A stretch of DNA of 11,203 nucleotides. Origin: Candidatus Brevibacterium intestinigallinarum (GTDB lineage: Bacteria > Actinomycetota > Actinomycetes > Actinomycetales > Brevibacteriaceae). The notes under the pieces were generated by a model. It was given only the letters and a program-made list of their open reading frames with translations. It was not told the DNA's origin and made no database searches. The position numbers were made by a program, and so were the translations under genes. The stretch covers positions 1-11,203 of the forward strand of contig DWZY01000087.1 of NCBI GenBank assembly GCA_019117325.1, read 5' to 3'. Positions 1 through 5,954 of this stretch are shown one piece after another; the stretch's first letter is position 1; each line of letters starts with the position of its first letter.

Positions 1-528
1 CGCCCCCGTGACGGCAGCCCCGACCGCCTGCCGACGGGGCAGGCGGACGACCGCGTGGAACACGCCGATGAGGAGCAGCAGCACATCGCCGCCCAGCAGC
101 GCGAGCACCAGCCCGGCCGCCAGCGGGACCCATGGCCACCGCGAGCGCACGAACACCGTCAGCCACAGCACCCAGCCCAGCAGGACCAGAAGCACACCCA
201 CGCCGCTCAGCTGCCCGTCTGCGCCGAACGCACCGTGCATGCCCGTCGACGCGATCATCACGATGACGAGACCCACGACGTAGAGGAGCACGCCCACCGC
301 GATGTCACCGGCGATGCGCCACCGACGACGCCGGTCGTGCCGGGCAAGCCGCTGGCGCGCGTCCACCACCGCATTCCCTGGCTCGGCATTCCCCGGCACG
401 TGCGTTCCTGCCGCCGGCCGGTGCGCAGGCGAACCCTGGTGCACGTGCGCGGGCTGCTGCGCGGGCGCGGTCCAGTCGCCGGGCGTCGTCCGACCCGGCT
501 GACCTGACCATGGGCTCTCTGTACTCAC
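1..528 (-). CDS. Membrane protein of unknown function, three predicted helices (partial, runs off left edge)
   Basis: The reading frame is open from a GTG at 526-528 to the window edge, giving 176 residues with no stop. The N-terminus (about residues 1-70) is Pro/Gln/His-rich and looks disordered; it ends in a basic cluster (HDRRRRWR, about 64-71). Three hydrophobic segments follow at about 72-93, 108-127 and 132-157, the pattern of a small multi-pass membrane protein with a cytoplasmic tail. The frame is supported by these clean membrane segments; the ATG-initiated frame at 305-511 on the same strand is Arg/Ala-rich and stops early. The GTG was chosen because it follows a TANNNT-type element and weak GGTGAG, but the frame stays open upstream, so the exact start is uncertain. 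It diverges from the DUF4352 gene. I do not recognise the family; similar Pro-rich-tail plus three- or four-helix proteins of unknown function are common in Micrococcales. Confidence 0.72.
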   Translation of the reverse strand, partial: MSTESPWSGQPGRTTPGDWTAPAQQPAHVHQGSPAHRPAAGTHVPGNAEPGNAVVDARQRLARHDRRRRWRIAGDIAVGVLLYVVGLVIVMIASTGMHGAFGADGQLSGVGVLLVLLGWVLWLTVFVRSRWPWVPLAAGLVLALLGGDVLLLLIGVFHAVVRLPRRQAVGAAVTGA

Positions 529-534
529 GGGCTC

Positions 535-540
535 ACCGTA
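535..540 (-). promoter_or_regulatory. Possible -10 element for the left-edge membrane protein gene
   Basis: On the minus strand the hexamer TACGGT (TANNNT pattern) ends six bases before the GTG start at 526-528. A transcript from it would begin at or next to the GTG, so the mRNA could be leaderless, a common arrangement in actinobacteria. No convincing -35 is visible: the hexamer 17 bp upstream is ATCCCC. The first CCGATCGG palindrome lies immediately upstream. Inferred from spacing only. Confidence 0.3.
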
Positions 541-561
541 TCCGGGACCGCGGACACGGGG

Positions 562-633
562 ATCGTCCGATCGGTCAGCTCCGGGCCCACAGGAATCGTC
601 CGATCGGCCGGCCGGATCAGGCCGATCGGACGA
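562..633. promoter_or_regulatory. Three phased CCGATCGG palindromes, candidate operator
   Basis: The 13-mer ATCGTCCGATCGG occurs at 562-574 and again at 595-607. A third copy, matching 12 of 13 bases in reverse orientation, is at 622-633. The core palindrome CCGATCGG starts at 567, 600 and 622, so the spacings are 33 and 22 bp, multiples of 11 that place the sites on about the same face of the helix. They lie in the 185 bp between divergent genes, with copy 1 next to the presumed promoter of the minus-strand gene. This is the expected layout for cooperative binding of a dimeric regulator to several sites. The regulator is not in the window and no known consensus is claimed. Confidence 0.5.
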
Positions 634-713
634 GGTGGGACCGATGCCGTGCGGCCGATGCTGGATCCATCGCGCTGAGGAGTCGTCCTCGGCACAGGAT
701 CCCGAGGAGCACC

Positions 714-1613
714 ATGTCCCAGCCCCACACGCCCCAGGGCCACCCGGCCCAGCCCGGTCACGACGGCAGCGCCGCAGTCGGCCAGCAGCCCGCCCCCACT
801 CAGTACGCCGCGCCGGACCAGTACACAGCAGCGCCTGGCCAGTACGCGGCCCCCGGCCAGTACGGTGCGCCCGGCCACCCGGCCGCCCACCCGCAGGCTT
901 CCAGCGCTCCCCACCCGTACGGTGCCGGGATGCCCACCGGCCCGCATCCCGGCGCTCCGGTCCCGCCCAAGCGGAAGAAGCCGCTGCTGAAGCGCTGGTG
1001 GTTCTGGGTGCTCGCGGTCGTCGCCCTCTTCGTCGTCATCGGGATCGCCGGCGGCGGTGGCGAAGAGTCTGCGCCGGACACCGCCGAGGCCGAGGCCGCA
1101 ACCGCCGATGCGCCCGACTCCGCAGACGCGGACGAGGCCGCCGGTCAGGACGCGGTGGAAGCGGAGAACGCCGTCGCCGAGGAGGCTGACGAACCCGCCG
1201 AGGCCGCAGCCGCCTTCGGTCTGGGCGATGCGGTGGCCACGGGAGACTGGGAGATCACGGTCTCGGACGTGCAGTCCGGTGTGAGCCAGGTGGGCGACGA
1301 ATTCCTGGGCTCCACCGCTCAGGGCCAGTACATCCTCGTCGACATCGCGGTGAAGAACACCGGCAGCTCGCCCAGCTACTTCTTCGAGGACGACGTGAAG
1401 CTTCTCGATGACGCGGGGAACACGTACGCGACGGATTCCGAGGCGAGCCTCTACACGACGGAGAGCGGCGACGTCTTCCTGCTCGAGGAGATCAACCCCG
1501 GCAACACCGCATCCGGTGTCATCGTCTTCGATGTCCCGGCTGATGCCTCACCGAATGTCCTCGAGTTCCAGGGCGGGATCTTCGACACCCCCGCCCAGGT
1601 CGCACTCGACTGA
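714..1613 (+). CDS. Membrane-anchored extracytoplasmic protein with DUF4352-like domain
   Basis: The product has 299 residues. Residues 1-85 are a cytoplasmic Pro/Gln/Tyr-rich tail with QYAAPGQYGAPG-type repeats at about 30-54. A basic stop (PKRKKPLLKR, 85-94) precedes a single helix at about 95-112. Next comes an acidic Ala/Glu/Asp linker, about 117-166. The C-terminal domain, about 170-297, has alternating beta-type segments, including ILVDIAVKNTG at 207-217 and the pattern 'V.LLDDAGNTY' at 228-238. That matches the immunoglobulin-like DUF4352 fold found on many actinobacterial cell-envelope proteins. The function is unknown; envelope or lipid-surface binding is a guess. The ATG at 714 was chosen because GAGGAG lies at 704-709. 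The open frame extends upstream to 510, but that stretch contains the operator palindromes and lacks a ribosome binding site. Likely monocistronic, followed by terminator-like hairpins. Confidence 0.8.
   Translation: MSQPHTPQGHPAQPGHDGSAAVGQQPAPTQYAAPDQYTAAPGQYAAPGQYGAPGHPAAHPQASSAPHPYGAGMPTGPHPGAPVPPKRKKPLLKRWWFWVLAVVALFVVIGIAGGGGEESAPDTAEAEAATADAPDSADADEAAGQDAVEAENAVAEEADEPAEAAAAFGLGDAVATGDWEITVSDVQSGVSQVGDEFLGSTAQGQYILVDIAVKNTGSSPSYFFEDDVKLLDDAGNTYATDSEASLYTTESGDVFLLEEINPGNTASGVIVFDVPADASPNVLEFQGGIFDTPAQVALD
801..863 (+). repeat. Tandem QY-(x)n-APG repeat in the cytoplasmic tail
   Basis: CAGTAC (Gln-Tyr) recurs at 801, 819, 840 and 858, at spacings of 18, 21 and 18 bp, separated by Ala/Pro/Gly codons. 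The protein repeat reads QYAAPDQYTAAPGQYAAPGQYGAPG over residues 30-54. Such low-complexity Pro/Gln/Tyr tails are common on actinobacterial membrane proteins and may change length by slippage. Confidence 0.75.
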
Positions 1614-1692
1614 CCGCGCAATCCCGCAGTCGGCGGGCCGCCCCGTTCTGACGCCCGTCCCCGCGGAGACGTCGACCTGACGGACGAGCGCA

Positions 1693-1710
1693 GCGTCCCC
1701 GCGGGGACGC
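1693..1710. terminator. GC-rich palindrome, probable terminator of the DUF4352 gene
   Basis: GCGTCCCCGCGGGGACGC is a perfect 18-base palindrome that can fold as a 7-bp stem with a CGCG loop, 80 bp after the stop codon at 1613. A near copy (CGTCCCCGCGGAGACG) lies at 1656-1671. There is no T-run, which is common for hairpin terminators in GC-rich actinobacteria. Assigned from structure and position only. Confidence 0.45.
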
Positions 1711-1722
1711 TCCCCACAGACA

Positions 1723-1770
1723 GGGGCCGGGGTGAGGAGCTTCCAGGAAGCTGCTCCTCACCCCGGCCCC
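1723..1770. terminator. Long perfect hairpin, probable bidirectional terminator
   Basis: An 18-base arm (GGGGCCGGGGTGAGGAGC, 1723-1740) is exactly complementary to GCTCCTCACCCCGGCCCC at 1753-1770, with a 12-base loop that itself contains TTCCAGGAA. It lies between the ends of two convergent genes (stops at 1613 and 1905). The very stable stem, without a T-run on either side, fits a bidirectional actinobacterial terminator. Confidence 0.65.
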
Positions 1771-1784
1771 GTTCACCCCGGTCT

Positions 1785-1876
1785 CGCTGAGGTGCATGGA
1801 GAGGACCGGGTACCCGCTGAGGTGCACGCACCCGCCCGAATCTCGCCGATCTCAGGCGTGTACGTGCACCTCAGCG
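1785..1876. repeat. Three copies of CGCTGAGGTGCA (two direct, one inverted)
   Basis: CGCTGAGGTGCA occurs at 1785-1796 and 1815-1826, exactly 30 bp apart, and inverted as TGCACCTCAGCG at 1865-1876. The last two copies form the arms of the hairpin at 1814-1877. The cluster lies in non-coding DNA just past the end of gatB. It could be a REP-like extragenic element, a remnant of one, or a terminator. Its genome copy number cannot be judged from this window. Confidence 0.6.
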
Positions 1877-1877
1877 G
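1814..1877 (-). terminator. 23-bp-arm hairpin downstream of gatB
   Basis: The left arm at 1814-1836 and the right arm at 1855-1877 are complementary at 21 of 23 positions, with an 18-base loop (1837-1854). It starts 28 bp after the gatB stop, reading along the minus strand, so it is well placed to end the gatCAB transcript. Its arms carry the CGCTGAGGTGCA repeat, so it may instead, or also, be a small repeated element. Confidence 0.5.
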
Positions 1878-1904
1878 ATCGAGAGCCCGGTGTCGCTGTC
1901 TGCG

Positions 1905-3386
1905 TCAGCCGTTGATGCGCGCCAGGATCAGCTCGCGCGCCTTGCCGGCGTCCGCCTGCCCGCGCGTGGCCTTCATGATCGGGCCCATGAGCGCGCCGAT
2001 CGCCTGCATCTTCCCGCCCTTGATCTTCTCGACCACGTCCGGGTTGGCAGCGATCGCCTCATCCACCGCGGCCTCGAGCGCTCCGGTGTCCTCGACGATC
2101 TGCAGGCCGTCAGCCTCCATGACCTCGGCCGGTGCGCCGCGGCCGTCCAGGACCCCGGCCAGCACCTTGCGGGCCAGTTTGTCGTTGAGCTTCCCGTCGT
2201 CGATCAGCTGCTGCAGCTGCGCGACGTGAGCGGGGCTGACAAGCTCCGCGGCCTCGGCGTCCTTCTGCTTGGCGACGCGGGCGATCTCGCCCATCCACCA
2301 CTTGCGGGCCGCATCCGGCTTTGCACCGGCGACCACGGTCGCCTCGACCGGATCCAGCAGGCCGGCGTTGATGATGTCGCGCATCTCCAGGTCGCTGATG
2401 CCCCACTCGTCCAGCAGGCGGCGACGGCGGGCGGCCGGCAGCTCGGGCAGATTCGCCCGGATCTCCTCGACCCACTCGCGCGAGGGCGCCACCGGCACCA
2501 GGTCCGGCTCCGGGAAGTAGCGGTAGTCATCCGCATCGGACTTCACACGGCCGGACGACGTCGAGCCATCCGCCTCGTGGAAGTGACGGGTCTCCTGCAG
2601 CACCTCGCCGCCGGAGGACAGGATGTCCGCCTGCCGCGCGATCTCGAACCGCACCGCGGCATCGATCGAGCGGAACGAGTTGACGTTCTTCGTCTCCGTC
2701 CGCGTGCCCAGCGGTGCATCGGGGCTGGGACGCAGGGACACGTTGATGTCCGCACGCACATTGCCCTGCTCCATGCGGGCCTCGGACACGCCGATCGCCC
2801 GGAAGATGTCCCGCAGCGTGCGCACATAGGCGGCCGCGACCTCGGGAGCCCGCTCCCCCACGCCCGTGATGGGCCGGGTGACGATCTCGACCAGCGGCAC
2901 ACCGGCCCGGTTGTAGTCGACCAGCGAGTGGTCCGCACCGTGGATGCGGCCGGACGACCCACCCACGTGGGTGTTCTTGCCGGCGTCCTCCTCCATGTGG
3001 GCGCGCTCGATGTCGACGGGGACGATCGTGCCGTCCTCCAGCTCGATGTCGATGCGGCCGTCATGCGCGATCGGCTCGTCCGACTGCGAGGTCTGGAAGT
3101 TCTTCGCCAGGTCCGGGTAGAAGTAGTTCTTCCGCGCGAACCGGCACGTGGGGGCGATCTCGCACCCCAGTGCCAGGCCGATGCGGATCGCGTACTCCAC
3201 CGCCGTGCGGTTGACCACCGGCAGCGAGCCCGGCAGGCCCAGCGAGGTGGGAGTCGTGTTCTCGTTCGCTCCGCCGCCGAAGGTGTTGGGGGCGTCATCG
3301 AACATCTTCGTCGCGGTGCCCAGCTCCACGTGCACCTCGATGCCCAGGGCCGGGTCGTACTTCGCGACTGCCTCGGTGAACTTCAT
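1905..3386 (-). CDS. gatB: Aspartyl/glutamyl-tRNA amidotransferase subunit B
   Basis: GatB phosphorylates the side-chain carboxyl of mischarged Glu-tRNA(Gln) or Asp-tRNA(Asn) and amidates it with ammonia delivered from GatA. The protein has 493 residues, normal for the family. Visible family blocks are GIEVHVEL (15-22, with conserved Glu17 and His19), RKNYFYPDL (85-93), HMEEDAGK (130-137), DYNRAGVPLVEIVT (157-170), RMEQGNVRADINVSLRP (204-220), KNVNSFRSIDAAVRFEI (233-249) and DYRYFPEPDL (287-296). The C-terminal half, from about 340, is the helical tRNA-binding YqeY-like region and is intact to the end. The ATG at 3384-3386 was chosen because GGAGGAG (3393-3399) lies six bases upstream and the N-terminal block aligns with the family; the open frame runs on into gatA in a nonsense extension. 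Last gene of gatC-gatA-gatB, 19 bp after gatA. Confidence 0.97.
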   Translation of the reverse strand: MKFTEAVAKYDPALGIEVHVELGTATKMFDDAPNTFGGGANENTTPTSLGLPGSLPVVNRTAVEYAIRIGLALGCEIAPTCRFARKNYFYPDLAKNFQTSQSDEPIAHDGRIDIELEDGTIVPVDIERAHMEEDAGKNTHVGGSSGRIHGADHSLVDYNRAGVPLVEIVTRPITGVGERAPEVAAAYVRTLRDIFRAIGVSEARMEQGNVRADINVSLRPSPDAPLGTRTETKNVNSFRSIDAAVRFEIARQADILSSGGEVLQETRHFHEADGSTSSGRVKSDADDYRYFPEPDLVPVAPSREWVEEIRANLPELPAARRRRLLDEWGISDLEMRDIINAGLLDPVEATVVAGAKPDAARKWWMGEIARVAKQKDAEAAELVSPAHVAQLQQLIDDGKLNDKLARKVLAGVLDGRGAPAEVMEADGLQIVEDTGALEAAVDEAIAANPDVVEKIKGGKMQAIGALMGPIMKATRGQADAGKARELILARING

Positions 3387-3405
3387 GTCTGTCTCCTCCC
3401 CGGCC

Positions 3406-4950
3406 TCAGGCGCTCGTCGTCGTGGAAGCGGCGTCCGCCGCGTACTCCGTGGGAACGCCCGCCCACACGGGTGCACCGGCGGCATCGCTCACCAGCGCCT
3501 CGATCGCGGCGCCCACCTCGTAGAGGCGCGCGTCCTGCTTCGCCGGGGCCAGCAGCTGGAAGCCCACGGGCATCCCGTCCGCCAGTCCCGCGGGCAGGCT
3601 CATGCCGGGGATGCCGGCCAGGTTCGCGGGGATCGTCGCGGCATCGCCCAGGTACAGGGCCATGGGATCCGCGTCGTCCTCCATCCCGAACGGCAGCGCC
3701 GTCGTGGGCGTCGTGGGCGTCACGAGCACGTCCGCCTGCTCGAAGGCAGCCGCGAAGTCGCGCTGCACCAGGGTGCGCACCTTCTGCGCGGAGCCGTAGA
3801 ACGCGTCGTAGTAACCGGCCGACAGCGCGTAGGTGCCCAGCAGGATGCGGCGCTTGACCTCTGCGCCGAAGCCGGCGGCACGCGTCGCGGCCATGACCGT
3901 CTCCGCCGTGACCGGGCCGGACTCCGGCTCGACCCGCAGGCCGAACCGCATCCCGTCGTAGCGGGCCAGGTTCGAGGACGCCTCCGACGGCATGATGAGG
4001 TAGTACGCGTCCAGCGCGTAGGACAGCGACGGCAGGTCGACCTCGACGATCTGCGCACCCGCGGCCTGCGCCAGGTCGAGCGCGGCCGTGAAGGCGGTGC
4101 GCACTCCGGCGTCGTAGTCATCCGCGGACAGCTGCTTCACGACGCCCAGGCGCTTGCCCGTGAGGGAGCCGTCCCGTGCGCCGGCCTCGACGGCCGCCAG
4201 GAAGTCCGGCACCGGATCCGACAGCGAGGTCGAGTCCTTCGGGTCATGCCCGGCCAGCAGCTGGTGGAGCGCGGCCGCGTCCGCGACGGTGCGGCCCATG
4301 GGCCCCACCTGGTCGAGGCTCGAGGCCATCGCGATGATGCCGTAGCGCGAGATCGAGCCGTACGTGGGCTTCACACCCACGGTGCCCGTGAAGGCGGCCG
4401 GCTGGCGGACGGAGCCGCCCGTATCCGTGCCGACTGACAGTGGTGCCTGGAAGGCCGCCGCCGAGGCCGCCGCACCTCCCGATGATCCGCCCGGAACCGT
4501 TGTGGTGTCCCACGGGTTGCAGGTGGGGCCGAACGCGGAGTGCTCCGTCGTCGATCCCATCGCGAACTCGTCCATGTTGGTCTTGCCCAGGATGGGCAGG
4601 CCCGCGTCCTTGATCCGCGTGCTGATCGTCGCGTCGTACGGCGGGATCCAGTCCTCGAGGATGCGCGAGGCGGCGGTCGTGCGAATGCCCTCCGTCACGA
4701 CGACGTCCTTGACGCTGACGGGGACGCCCGCGTACGGGTGCAGCTCCTCGCCGGCGGCGCGACGGCTGTCGACGTCACGGGCGGTGGCGAGCGCCTGCTC
4801 CGGCTCGACGGTGAGGAAGGAGCCCAGCACGGAGTCCGTCTGCTCGATCCGGTCGAGGTGGGCGCGCGTGACGTCCTCGGAGGAGTACTCGCCGGCGCGC
4901 AGGCCAGCGGACAGCTGGGCGGCGGTCAGGCGGGTGAGGTCGTTCGACAT
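3406..4950 (-). CDS. gatA: Aspartyl/glutamyl-tRNA amidotransferase subunit A
   Basis: GatA is the glutaminase subunit: it hydrolyses glutamine and passes ammonia to GatB. The protein has 514 residues, slightly above the usual 480-490. It carries the amidase-signature fold with its Ser-cisSer-Lys triad visible as Lys81 (in PVSVKDVV), Ser156 (in PGGSSGG, 153-159) and Ser180 (in TDTGGSVRQPA, 176-185). Other family landmarks are LGKTNMDEFAMGS (121-133) and GVKPTYGSISRYG (192-204). The C-terminus ends in an Ala/Ser/Thr-rich tail (AADAASTTTSA). The ATG at 4948-4950 is preceded by GGGGGAGGA (4956-4964) lying inside the end of gatC; the ORF could be extended upstream, but only through gatC in another frame. 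One base separates it from gatC, so the two are probably translationally coupled. Confidence 0.97.
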   Translation of the reverse strand: MSNDLTRLTAAQLSAGLRAGEYSSEDVTRAHLDRIEQTDSVLGSFLTVEPEQALATARDVDSRRAAGEELHPYAGVPVSVKDVVVTEGIRTTAASRILEDWIPPYDATISTRIKDAGLPILGKTNMDEFAMGSTTEHSAFGPTCNPWDTTTVPGGSSGGAAASAAAFQAPLSVGTDTGGSVRQPAAFTGTVGVKPTYGSISRYGIIAMASSLDQVGPMGRTVADAAALHQLLAGHDPKDSTSLSDPVPDFLAAVEAGARDGSLTGKRLGVVKQLSADDYDAGVRTAFTAALDLAQAAGAQIVEVDLPSLSYALDAYYLIMPSEASSNLARYDGMRFGLRVEPESGPVTAETVMAATRAAGFGAEVKRRILLGTYALSAGYYDAFYGSAQKVRTLVQRDFAAAFEQADVLVTPTTPTTALPFGMEDDADPMALYLGDAATIPANLAGIPGMSLPAGLADGMPVGFQLLAPAKQDARLYEVGAAIEALVSDAAGAPVWAGVPTEYAADAASTTTSA

Positions 4951-4951
4951 G

Positions 4952-5257
4952 TCAGTCCTCCCCCAGGATCTGCGGGACGAGGAACTTGCCGTCCTCGGAC
5001 GCGGGAGCGCCGGACAGCGCCTGCTCCGCGGTGAGCGGGGTGCCCACGACGTCGTCGCGCAGCACATTGGTGAGCGGCATGGGGTGGCTGGTGGCGGGGA
5101 CGTCGTCCGTGGCCACCTCCGTCACGCGGGCCACACTGGAGAGGATCCTGCCCAGGTCCTCTGCGGTCTTCTCCAACTCGTCGCTGGTCATGGCGATCCT
5201 GGCGAGTTCCGCCAGGTGCTCGACCTGTCCAGCGGTGATCGCGGCTCCGTCAGCCAT
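4952..5257 (-). CDS. gatC: Aspartyl/glutamyl-tRNA amidotransferase subunit C
   Basis: GatC is the small subunit that wraps around and stabilises the GatA-GatB interface. The protein has 101 residues, normal for the family. It contains VEHLAELARIAMTSDELE (about 12-29) and the typical C-terminal run of short blocks: PLTNVLRDD (61-69), LTAEQAL, APASEDGKFLVPQIL. The ATG at 5255-5257 was preferred over the GTG at 5261-5263 because it keeps GAAAGGG at a workable distance and begins at the usual family start (MADGAAIT). It is first in the gatCAB operon. A TAGACT -10-like element lies at 5293-5298, giving a leader of about 30 bases. The organism therefore probably makes Gln-tRNA(Gln), and perhaps Asn-tRNA(Asn), by transamidation. 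Confidence 0.95.
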   Translation of the reverse strand: MADGAAITAGQVEHLAELARIAMTSDELEKTAEDLGRILSSVARVTEVATDDVPATSHPMPLTNVLRDDVVGTPLTAEQALSGAPASEDGKFLVPQILGED

Positions 5258-5292
5258 CCCCACCCTTTCTCCGTCGTTCGATACCGCCCGCC

Positions 5293-5298
5293 AGTCTA
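5293..5298 (-). promoter_or_regulatory. Probable -10 element of the gatCAB promoter
   Basis: The minus strand reads TAGACT here, five of six matches to TATAAT apart from the G and C at its centre being weak (TA--CT pattern typical of actinobacterial sigma-70-like promoters). Transcription would start near 5286, leaving about 30 bases before the gatC ATG. The -35 region is not convincing (GTGCAC-like). Inferred from motif and spacing. Confidence 0.42.
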
Positions 5299-5396
5299 CG
5301 ACGCGCGGGCCGGTGCACCGCCACGACGGCGACCGGTCTCACACCCCGGCACGGCAGAGGCATGTGACGAATTCTGACCGGACCTCCACATATCCA

Positions 5397-5424
5397 TTGC
5401 CATGAGACGCGCATCACATACGAT
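5397..5424 (+). promoter_or_regulatory. Candidate promoter of the DUF485-symporter operon
   Basis: TTGCCA (5397-5402; five of six matches to TTGACA) and TACGAT (5419-5424; four of six matches to TATAAT) are separated by 16 bp, a near-ideal spacer in a region otherwise too GC-rich for promoters. Transcription would begin about 5431, leaving a leader of roughly 134 bases. A CRP/GlxR-like site exactly fills the spacer, which would make the regulator a repressor of this promoter. If the regulator instead activates, the start must lie downstream. Confidence 0.4.
5403..5418 (+). promoter_or_regulatory. CRP/GlxR-like binding site
   Basis: TGAGA-CGCGCA-TCACA matches the cAMP-receptor (CRP/GlxR) consensus TGTGA-N6-TCACA at nine of ten defined positions. 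A further TGTGA at 5424-5428 makes TCACATACGATGTGA (5414-5428), an inverted pair overlapping the possible -10. Established knowledge: E. coli acs-yjcH-actP is CRP-activated, and GlxR controls acetate and monocarboxylate genes in corynebacteria. Control of this acetate-permease-type operon by a CRP-family regulator is therefore plausible but unproven. Confidence 0.5.
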
Positions 5425-5564
5425 GTGACGGTCCGGCGCAGAGCGCACCGGGCCCGGAGACTCACGCGGCTCGCCAGCAGCATCGACGCTGTCGGCACTC
5501 GGGGTGGAGTGCGGCGGCCGGGACTCGTGGATCCGGGAGCATTCCGCCGAACCACGGAGGAAAC

Positions 5565-5954
5565 ATGACCGACGACGGTCCCGCGCACAGCAGCGCATCA
5601 CACGACAGCGGATCCGACCAGCCACCGCCCGGCACGCAGGGCATCGACTACATCGCGGTGAACGAATCGGAGCAGTTCACCAGCCTCAGGCGGACGCAGC
5701 GCAGCTTCGTCTTCCCCATGGCCGCCTTCTTCATCCTCTGGTATGCCGTCTACGTCCTGTTGGGCGCCTACGCGCACGACTTCATGGCGCGCCCCGTGTT
5801 CGGCAGCGTCAACATGGGCATCGTGCTGGGGCTGGGCCAGTTCGTCACGACATTCGCCATCACGAGCATCTACGTGGTCTTCGCGAATCGCCGCCTGGAT
5901 CCGCAGGCGCAGGCGATCCGCACGGATCTCGAGGAGCAGGAGGCCCGCGCATGA
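5565..5954 (+). CDS. DUF485 (YjcH-type) small membrane protein
   Basis: The product has 129 residues. An N-terminal hydrophilic stretch (about 1-47) ends in the DUF485-type motif FTSLRRTQRSFVFP (38-51). Two transmembrane helices follow, at about 48-68 and 83-106, then a charged C-terminal tail (RRLDPQAQAIRTDLEEQEA). DUF485 proteins are encoded directly upstream of ActP/MctC-type symporters in many bacteria (YjcH in E. coli) and are thought to be partner or accessory subunits, though their exact role is unsettled. The ATG at 5565 has GGAGG at 5556-5560. The stop overlaps the start of the symporter gene by four bases (ATGA), so the two proteins are translationally coupled and probably made in similar amounts. 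Confidence 0.92.
   Translation: MTDDGPAHSSASHDSGSDQPPPGTQGIDYIAVNESEQFTSLRRTQRSFVFPMAAFFILWYAVYVLLGAYAHDFMARPVFGSVNMGIVLGLGQFVTTFAITSIYVVFANRRLDPQAQAIRTDLEEQEARA

Larger units (their letters stand above)
5258..5564. other. Divergent intergenic promoter region between gatC and the DUF485-symporter operon
   Basis: This 307-bp stretch holds no supported gene. On the gatC side it has a TAGACT -10-like element. In the middle is a locally A/T-richer block (about 5361-5428) containing TGTGA/TCACA half-sites. From about 5430 to the ribosome binding site GGAGG at 5556-5560 it is a GC-rich untranslated leader with no riboswitch I can recognise. A lone half-site TGTGA also occurs at 5363-5367. Confidence 0.7.

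Noticed and set aside
305..511. Minus-strand 68-codon frame starting at ATG
   Set aside because: It is in a different frame from the continuous membrane protein read from the GTG at 526-528; its Arg/Ala-rich composition and early stop mark it as a shadow.
510..713. Upstream extension of the DUF4352 protein frame
   Set aside because: The frame is open, but the stretch contains the palindrome array, its translation looks random and there is no ribosome binding site at its start, whereas GAGGAG precedes the ATG at 714.
801..863. Evenly spaced repeats suggesting a CRISPR-like array
   Set aside because: They are short in-frame codon repeats for Gln-Tyr/Ala-Pro-Gly inside a gene, without the 23-40-bp identical repeats and unique spacers of a CRISPR array.
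1890..3857. Long plus-strand open frame of 655 codons opposite gatB and gatA
   Set aside because: It is antisense to two certain genes, has Arg/His/Leu-rich composition typical of GC-rich shadow frames, and its end crosses the gatA-gatB junction without regard to gene borders.
5363..5378. Second possible CRP/GlxR site beginning TGTGA
   Set aside because: Only the left half matches; the bases six positions later (CTGAC) share none of the right-half consensus TCACA.
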